From Bacteroidota bacterium (GTDB lineage: Bacteria > Bacteroidota > Bacteroidia > Chitinophagales > UBA2359), in the NCBI GenBank assembly GCA_020631155.1, contig JAHDHV010000012.1, positions 1-38,490 of the forward strand: a DNA stretch of 38,490 bases, read 5' to 3'. Shown one piece after another: positions 33,057-38,490 of this stretch. A program made the position numbers and the translations under genes. Numbering within the stretch: the first letter of the stretch is position 1; the number at the start of each line of letters is the position of its first letter. Below the pieces are notes generated by a model. That model was not told the DNA's origin, ran no database searches, and saw only the letters and a program-made list of their open reading frames with translations.

Positions 33057-35426
33057 TCATTCTTTTTGTCTTTGATGATAGACTGAAAAAGCTATCACCC
33101 CCAAATAAACCAACAAAGCCACTAAAGAAATGATCATACCCACCTTAAAAAATGGCGGTTCAAACTTCAAAATAACTTCACTTCTGCCCTGTTCAAGCAT
33201 CAATCCCATAAAGCCAAAATTCACCAATTCTAAAGGTCGCTTTTCTCCATTTACATACGCCTTCCAACCTCTATCATAGGGGATACTAAAAAACAACAGC
33301 TGCGGTTTAGGTACTTCAATACTGCCCACAATTCGATTTTGTGTGTGAGACTGTAATTGTAAATAATGTTTGGGCTGATAGTAATTGTCCCAACTGTTTT
33401 GATGTAGGGTATCTTGTAGTGTTGTTAGGTCAAAATTGGTGAGTTCTTGGTATTGTTGTACATTTTCTTTTTTTGGAATAAATGCCTTTAAAAGTGTTTT
33501 GTCTTTTTGTGCTTGTGAAAATTGATTAAACTCACTTTCTAAAACATATGTATCATAACAAAATCCAAAAGGCAGATGAAATTTATTTTCATAAACCATC
33601 ACATCCCCCATTTGTTTGAGGACTGTTTTATTGGTATCTGCTAAATCTACCAAAGTAACCGATTTATCCAAATGGTATTTAACACTAGCTAAACGCTGCA
33701 AAATGGGTCGCTTTTTTAGCCCTCTTACCCATCGGGTTGCTTCTTCTTTGCTAGAGTCAATCACCCCCATTTTTTGTAGAAAATGAACATAGTATTTTTG
33801 GTTAAAAGAGGCATAAGTTGTGGTACTATAATAGCCTTGAATTTTGCCATCGTTCAAACTTTTGTGCTCTGCATAACCCGAAGTATAACCTTTGCTTAAT
33901 CGGTAAAAACCTGTATCTTTTTCCTTTAAAAATTTTACAGCATCCACTGTATAATCTTTATACCCTAAACTCTGTTCAAACCGTTTGGCATTAACGGATT
34001 TTCTTTTGTGAATACTTTGATAATTAAATAACAATAATTCACCAATAATACAGAACAATAAAGCTATTTTAACAAAGTACCGTATTTTTTCTACTCGCCA
34101 TAGAAAAATTAAACAAGTGTAAATCATTAGAAAAATGACAATATAAATTCTAAGACTGGGATTTATTTTTTGAGTGGCTTTTGCCCCAAAGTGAGGAAAA
34201 AATAAGAATACAATAAACAATATAATTGTGCTTAATAAAGTAATGTAATTCAGTAGTTTAAAAGATTTTATTTCAGGTATTACTTTTACTAGGCAAAATA
34301 ACAAACTGATGGGAATAAAAACAGATAAAGCGGTTTTATAATAATCTCCAGTGAATAAATAAAAGGCATATCGAAAGTAGGGAAAAATCAATAATAAGGT
34401 CCAAAAACCTAAAAATGCGGTATATATCCAGCGTTTTTTACCCTTGATCACCAAAAAAATTTGAGGCAATAGCAACAAAGGCAATAAGCCACAATAAAAA
34501 AGAGGAGCTTCTAAATAATTGCTCCAGCCTGTAAAATCACTGCCATTTCCCAATAAATCACTCGCAAAAAAGCGCGAAAATACAGTGATATAATGAAGTG
34601 GTTCCTCTAGCCCAAAGATGGGTTTTGAAGCCAATTCACTAAAATAACTCACTGTTCCACTAACACGCGGACTGTCCCAAATTCGGTAAAAAACGGAAGG
34701 CAAAAAAGGAGCTTTAAACGCCAATCCTAAAACGGATAAACCCAATAATTTTAGCCCCAAATTATCTATCACCTCCCAATTAAACTGCTCATCCAAACTC
34801 AACCTAAATAAGCCATATATCAGCAGAAAAACAGCCGAAAAATACAAGGAAGTAGTGGCCAATAAAAACACAGCTATCGGAAACAGCCAATAGGAATTAT
34901 CTTGATACAGTTTTTCAAAAGCCAATAACAACAACAAAGTAGACAGCACAATCATAGAATGACCATACCAACTCCCCCCCACTATTACATAAGCCGAAAA
35001 AGTAATTAAAAGTGCAGTAATAAATGAATATTCAGTAGAATTTGATATTTTTTTAAAGTATAAAAAAGCAATTAAGCCAATAAAAAACAGCTTCAAAACT
35101 TCTACATAGATGAACCCATACGGTAGCTTTTCAACACCTAAAGTAAACAACAACCAATTAAAAGGATTTTCAATACCAGAGGGCACCAAATTCTGCCCCA
35201 TGCCCTGATTAAAAGACCATTTGGGTAAACCTTCTGTCCGCAAATATTCGGAAATATGAGCTAAATGTGGGTAAAAAATATTGATGGTATCACTCCCAAC
35301 ATCAGTAAATAAATACAGTTGCTGCCCTAATAAAAAATCCCAAAACAAGGCCGCCGACATGCCCAAAATCAGCGCACCCAAAGACAACAGCCACCATTTT
35401 TTTGTTCTATTTTTTTTAGGATTCAC
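33057..35426 (-). CDS. YfhO-family membrane protein
   Basis: Large membrane protein of 789 residues in the YfhO family (GT-C-like fold). About 12-13 hydrophobic segments occupy residues 10 to about 460. The first loop contains the acidic FTDVGSDTINIFYPHLAHI (about 38-56), a typical YfhO feature. It is followed by LPKWSFNQGMGQNLVPSGIENPFNWLLF. A soluble extracytoplasmic domain follows (about 470-750), ending with the signature FSIPYDRGWKAYVNGEKRPLELVNFGFMGLML and a last membrane helix (about 765-783). In Gram-positive relatives YfhO glycosylates lipoteichoic acid; in Bacteroidota the role is usually unknown, but a sugar transferase is likely. It is read leftward, with the TMTC-like gene 104 bp upstream in the same direction. 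Confidence 0.9.
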   Translation of the reverse strand: MNPKKNRTKKWWLLSLGALILGMSAALFWDFLLGQQLYLFTDVGSDTINIFYPHLAHISEYLRTEGLPKWSFNQGMGQNLVPSGIENPFNWLLFTLGVEKLPYGFIYVEVLKLFFIGLIAFLYFKKISNSTEYSFITALLITFSAYVIVGGSWYGHSMIVLSTLLLLLAFEKLYQDNSYWLFPIAVFLLATTSLYFSAVFLLIYGLFRLSLDEQFNWEVIDNLGLKLLGLSVLGLAFKAPFLPSVFYRIWDSPRVSGTVSYFSELASKPIFGLEEPLHYITVFSRFFASDLLGNGSDFTGWSNYLEAPLFYCGLLPLLLLPQIFLVIKGKKRWIYTAFLGFWTLLLIFPYFRYAFYLFTGDYYKTALSVFIPISLLFCLVKVIPEIKSFKLLNYITLLSTIILFIVFLFFPHFGAKATQKINPSLRIYIVIFLMIYTCLIFLWRVEKIRYFVKIALLFCIIGELLLFNYQSIHKRKSVNAKRFEQSLGYKDYTVDAVKFLKEKDTGFYRLSKGYTSGYAEHKSLNDGKIQGYYSTTTYASFNQKYYVHFLQKMGVIDSSKEEATRWVRGLKKRPILQRLASVKYHLDKSVTLVDLADTNKTVLKQMGDVMVYENKFHLPFGFCYDTYVLESEFNQFSQAQKDKTLLKAFIPKKENVQQYQELTNFDLTTLQDTLHQNSWDNYYQPKHYLQLQSHTQNRIVGSIEVPKPQLLFFSIPYDRGWKAYVNGEKRPLELVNFGFMGLMLEQGRSEVILKFEPPFFKVGMIISLVALLVYLGVIAFSVYHQRQKE

Positions 35427-35499
35427 GAATTTTTCAGGTTTAGAGGTTTTAAAGTTAAAAGGTTGGAAGGTTAACTTTTCAATTTTACAACCTCCAAAA

Positions 35500-35534
35500 G
35501 TCTTATATCTTATGTCTTAAATCTTGCATCTCAT
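35500..35534. repeat. Heptamer array at the end of the TMTC-like gene
   Basis: Five units in the complement orientation: GTCTTAT, ATCTTAT, GTCTTAA, ATCTTGC, ATCTCAT, running into the stop codon of the minus-strand gene (35531-35533). On the minus strand it reads as AGAYNNN like the arrays at 20634 and 32203. Confidence 0.8.
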
Positions 35535-37276
35535 CTATTCATCTCCTTCAATAAAACCCCTCGATTTTTCAGGGCAGAACCATATCTTGGATTGATTTGC
35601 AAAGCTCGGTTGTAATTTTCCAAAGCCTTATCATACTGTTTATCCAAATGAAAAATGATCGCTCGGTTGTTGTAAGCCATATAATAATTGGGGTCTAGTG
35701 AAATCGCTTTGTCGTAATCAGGAAGGGCTTTTTGGTAGTCTTTTAACTGATAATAAACATGCCCTCGACCATTGTAGGCCACCGCATTACTACCATTCAA
35801 TTCAATGGATTTATTATAATCTTTTATGGCTGCTTGATACTTTTTTAGCTTAAAATTTGCCAAGCCACGACTAGCATAGGCTGGCGCATAAGTATCATGA
35901 CTTTCAACGGATTTTGTATAATCATTTAATGCTTTAGGATAATTTTTTTGCTGGTAAAAATGCTCCCCCCTTTTGAGGTACGCCAATGGATTTTCGGGGT
36001 ATTTATCTACTACATCCGTCCATAAAGTTTCGCTATTTTCCCAGACCTTAGACCGTTGAAAAGTGAGAATAGTAAACAATAAAATAGCTCCCAATACAGT
36101 CGCCAATACAGGTGTTTTCCAATTTTTTAACTGCGGAGCTGTGTTATCATACACCGCCTGAACGAAGTACGCCAGCACAAAAAACAGCCCAATATACGAC
36201 AAATAGGTGTAGCGATCCGCCATCACTGCATTACCAACTGCCACAAATTGCAAGACCAAAATAATGTTGACCAAGAAGAATAAAAAGCCAAATAAAACCA
36301 CCCGATGATAGCGTACAGAATAAGCAACTGCCCCCAAAACCGCCAAAGCAATCAACGGCATGACCGCATAAATAACGGGCAAGCCTTCCGCCATTGAATG
36401 AATGGGATAAGGATATAATGCCGATAACTTAAAGGGAATCAAGAGTTTACACAAATACATGACCATACCATAAGAAGCAAAGCATATTTTTTGCCCCAAA
36501 CTATAAGCCGCAATATCTCCGATGGCTGTATCCGCTTGAATACTGATGGTGACCAAACCGAAGATGACCGACAGCACGAAAAAAGGGATTTTTTCCACTA
36601 TCAAAGTCATTGAAAAAGGGCGTTTTTTAAAATAATCAATCAACAATAAAACCAATGGAAACACCACCGCGGCAGGCTTAGACCAGAGCGAAAACAAAAA
36701 TAATAAACCGCAGACAATCAAAGGCTTAATTTGCTTTCTGGACAAATAATTGAGGTAGGACAACAGCCCCCCCAAAAAGAAAGCCGCATACAAAACATCC
36801 TTGCGCTCGGCAATCCATGCGACCGACTCTACATGCATAGGATGGATGCCAAATAAAACCGCCGTTATTGCACCAACCAATGTTTTGCCACCTGATAAAC
36901 GATAAGCCAACCAAAACACCAAAAAGGTATTGAGCAAATGCAATAATAGGTTAAGTAGATGATAACCAAAGGCATTGGTACCTGAAAAAGCATAATTAAA
37001 GGCTAGGGAAAGCATGGTAAACGGAAAATAGTTGTCCACGACCTTGCCCGAAAACATGGTCTTTAGGTTGTCAAAGGAAAAGCTTTGGATAACGGGATTT
37101 TCCAATACATATACGCCATCATCCCAATTGGTGAAGCCATTTTGTAGGGATGGCAGAAAAGCAATAAAGGTCAATATTAAAATGCCGAGCAGTAGCCCCC
37201 ATTTTCGCTGCTCTAAAGCGGAGATGGTTTTGCTCTTAGCTTTGTTTTTAAAAGTTTTTTGTTTTTTCTTCGCCAT
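35531..37276 (-). CDS. TMTC-like membrane protein with C-terminal TPR repeats
   Basis: Protein of 581 residues. The basic N-terminus (MAKKKQKTFKNKAKSK) is followed by about ten hydrophobic segments (about 30-410), with the GT-C-like first-loop motif NGFTNWDDGVYVLENP (about 46-61) and the conserved GIHPMHVESVAWIAERKDVLYAAFF (about 143-167). These are shared with eukaryotic TMTC O-mannosyltransferases and their bacterial relatives. The C-terminal 150 residues contain four to five tetratricopeptide repeats in the pattern AYxxRGxxxxxLKxYxxAxxDYxxAIxLxP. A protein O-glycosylation role is plausible by homology; acceptor and donor are unknown. It is transcribed leftward and is probably the first gene of a two-gene unit with the YfhO gene. 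Confidence 0.88.
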   Translation of the reverse strand: MAKKKQKTFKNKAKSKTISALEQRKWGLLLGILILTFIAFLPSLQNGFTNWDDGVYVLENPVIQSFSFDNLKTMFSGKVVDNYFPFTMLSLAFNYAFSGTNAFGYHLLNLLLHLLNTFLVFWLAYRLSGGKTLVGAITAVLFGIHPMHVESVAWIAERKDVLYAAFFLGGLLSYLNYLSRKQIKPLIVCGLLFLFSLWSKPAAVVFPLVLLLIDYFKKRPFSMTLIVEKIPFFVLSVIFGLVTISIQADTAIGDIAAYSLGQKICFASYGMVMYLCKLLIPFKLSALYPYPIHSMAEGLPVIYAVMPLIALAVLGAVAYSVRYHRVVLFGFLFFLVNIILVLQFVAVGNAVMADRYTYLSYIGLFFVLAYFVQAVYDNTAPQLKNWKTPVLATVLGAILLFTILTFQRSKVWENSETLWTDVVDKYPENPLAYLKRGEHFYQQKNYPKALNDYTKSVESHDTYAPAYASRGLANFKLKKYQAAIKDYNKSIELNGSNAVAYNGRGHVYYQLKDYQKALPDYDKAISLDPNYYMAYNNRAIIFHLDKQYDKALENYNRALQINPRYGSALKNRGVLLKEMNR

Positions 37277-37498
37277 AAATATTGTGGATATTCAGTGGAT
37301 AGGGAAAATAAATGGTGAAGATAGGGATTTTTTTTGGGGATGGGATTTTGAGGAATTGAAAATGGAAAGTGGAGAATTGAAAATGAGAGATAGTATCAGT
37401 TAGTAGGTTAGTGTTTCAACCCTTGTTTTAAATAAACAAATAATTCACCTTTCACATTAGTTTCTCTGTAAGAAACTTTTTTAAAAACAACTAAACGA

Positions 37499-37640
37499 CT
37501 ACCTACTGGAAGTAGGTAGGTTTTGCCATTTCGACTGAAAGTCGCTGCAAGGCCATCTCATAAGGCATTTCTGCCACTCGCAATTGCCTTTATTACCACT
37601 TGCAAAATTATTTAAATGAATTTATCGCACTGAAAGTGCG
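37499..37640. repeat. Three REP-like hairpins with shared ACTGRAAGT core
   Basis: Perfect small palindromes at 37499-37519 (CTACCTACT-GGA-AGTAGGTAG), 37532-37544 (CGACT-GAA-AGTCG) and 37626-37640 (CGCACT-GAA-AGTGCG). Each has ACT-GRA-AGT at the tip while the outer stem differs, and the first and third are followed by AGGTTTT or GGTTTT. Confidence 0.75.
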
Positions 37641-38021
37641 AGGTTTTAAACCGAAATCTGAGACCAATAAATGCATTTTCACTTTAAATAAACTAAACAC
37701 AATATATAACTATCAAATAACCAGTTTCAGTATAAATTGAATACACTAATATAACTGAACACACACATTTAATCAAAAAACAATCTCAAAATGACTTTAA
37801 AATGACAAAAAAAAATTTAAAAACGGTTACCTTTTCGATATGAGATTGATTATGCTATATGGGTAGGATTTGCAATTTTCTAAAAAAATAAATGTAATTA
37901 ACATACAATAAAATCAACTAAATATAAGTAACAATGTAAAATGGAAGGAATTCAAAGGGTAGTAAAATAAGTTCTTAAGAAAAATTAAATAATACTATTT
38001 TTTTATTAGTGCAATGAAATT

Positions 38022-38072
38022 CAATACTTTAGAACAAAATTTTGCACAATTAATTAGTGCTTGGTACTTAAA
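38022..38072. repeat. 51-bp dispersed repeat, right copy
   Basis: Same orientation as 16029-16079, with four mismatches. Its right edge runs into the A-run that forms the T-tail of a leftward terminator. Confidence 0.8.
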
Positions 38073-38100
38073 AAAAACCCAAGAGGTACCAACTCTCGGG
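38071..38100 (-). terminator. Leftward rho-independent terminator
   Basis: Read on the minus strand, CCCGAGAG (from 38100) pairs with CTCTTGGG across a 7-base loop with one mismatch, followed by seven or more T (38077-38071). This is a good intrinsic terminator for a transcript entering from the right. Confidence 0.75.
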
Positions 38101-38163
38101 AATTTTGGTTTCACCATCTACAAAATCTGGAGAAGAATTAGAATGGTGAGATAAACAATTTTC

Positions 38164-38206
38164 AAAACAATCATAATGACAGTCAAGGTCATTATGGTTT
38201 GTTTTG
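38164..38206. other. Long imperfect hairpin, possible small RNA element
   Basis: CATAATGAC (38172-38180) and GTCATTATG (38188-38196) are perfect arms around a 7-base loop. The stem extends outward through AAAACAA/TTGTTTT after a short mismatch. Sixty-four bases to the left is the leftward terminator, so both could belong to one structured leftward RNA. No promoter was identified. Confidence 0.4.
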
Positions 38207-38490
38207 ATGGTCATTTTTTGAAAAGCATGTATTAAATATAAGAATTTACTTAACAAAAACCAATTCTTTTTTACTTGAATAAGTAAAGTAAAAATTATAC
38301 TTTATAATAAAATGCAGTTCTCACTATCTATCTACATATTATAATTTAGTTTTATTTGGGATAAAATCAAACTTGTCTTGCAAACATACTCTTTTTACAA
38401 ATCAATGACACTTCATTCTTTTTCATTCATTCTCCCCCTTCCCCAATCCTTTTTTCACCACCTCTTTAATTTGCTGTAAGAAATTAGTAG

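Larger units (their letters stand above)
37277..38490. other. Non-coding region with hairpins and repeats
   Basis: A 1.2-kb stretch with no convincing gene. Left to right it holds a degenerate GAATTGAAAATG direct repeat with 21-base spacing (about 37355-37390) and an AT-rich hairpin AGTTTCT/AGAAACT followed by four T (37459-37481). Next come three short hairpins sharing the core ACTGRAAGT (37499-37640), then a plain AT-rich part (about 37660-38020). The right end has the second copy of the 51-bp repeat, a leftward terminator and a long imperfect hairpin at 38164-38206. The final 200 bases show nothing I can name. Confidence 0.6.

Noticed and set aside
33053-33082. Hairpin TCTATCAT/ATGATAGA between mazF and the YfhO gene as a terminator
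   Set aside because: The stem is perfect but has no T-run on either strand and overlaps the YfhO coding end, so terminator function is not supported.
37032-37403. 123-codon plus-strand ORF opposite the start of the TMTC-like gene
   Set aside because: Mostly antisense to the well-supported membrane protein, and its tail comes from low-complexity spacer DNA.
38068-38256. 62-codon minus-strand ORF at the right end
   Set aside because: It reads through two hairpins including an intrinsic terminator, with no family resemblance, so a non-coding explanation is preferred.

Overview
The window looks like accessory DNA from a low-GC member of the Bacteroidota. Three things point there: purine/A-rich leaders without Shine-Dalgarno sites, several -7 boxes of the form TANNTTTG, and families typical of that phylum (YfhO, a TMTC-like membrane/TPR protein, a PhoD lipoprotein). 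I cannot name the genus. No rRNA, tRNA or CRISPR was seen.

Layout, left to right. (1) 54-1382: an IS4-type insertion sequence with recognisable inverted ends. (2) 1529-7212: a GDP-fucose block: gmd, interrupted by a 405-residue LAGLIDADG intein, then fcl, a methyltransferase and a methyltransferase-glycosyltransferase fusion. (3) 7394-11122: a sulfur-flavoured block: a CHR-family transporter, a translationally coupled cytosolic sulfotransferase and a secreted arylsulfate-sulfotransferase-like protein. (4) 11947-12803: a tiny leader ORF, an ECF-type sigma factor and a small unknown partner. (5) 13086-15659: a PhoD-like lipoprotein phosphatase. (6) 16248-28633: glycan assembly on the plus strand: a GT2, a giant GT39-like/LamG-like/SPOR fusion, two GT4 enzymes, a UDP-glucuronate decarboxylase, three tandem sulfotransferases and a Wzx-type flippase. 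(7) 28794-30729: a complete-looking iteron replication origin (about ten near-consensus copies of a 20-bp iteron, DnaA boxes, an operator) and its Rep_3 initiator. (8) 30879-33043: UDP-glucose dehydrogenase and a MazEF-type toxin-antitoxin pair. (9) 33057-37276, minus strand: a YfhO protein and a TMTC-like membrane/TPR protein. (10) 37277-38490: non-coding DNA rich in hairpins and repeats.

Taken together, the genes can supply GDP-fucose (Gmd, Fcl) and UDP-glucuronate/UDP-xylose (Ugd, Uxs), link sugars (GT2, GT4, GT39-like), methylate and sulfate the product, and flip it (Wzx). The inferred product is a sulfated, probably fucose- and/or xylose/uronate-containing surface polysaccharide. No convincing Wzy, Wza or Wzc is in the window, so the cluster is incomplete here. 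The iteron origin plus addiction module in the middle suggests that the locus sits on a plasmid or chromid, or that a plasmid integrated into it.

Intergenic DNA from about 15.6 kb rightwards carries a family of degenerate 7-bp-period repeats (AGAY every seven bases, or its complement). One such array has become the 3' end of the ugd gene. The most noteworthy items are the Gmd intein with an apparent threonine at position 1, the origin embedded in a glycan locus, the GT39-LamG-SPOR fusion, the heptamer repeats and the concentration of sulfation genes.
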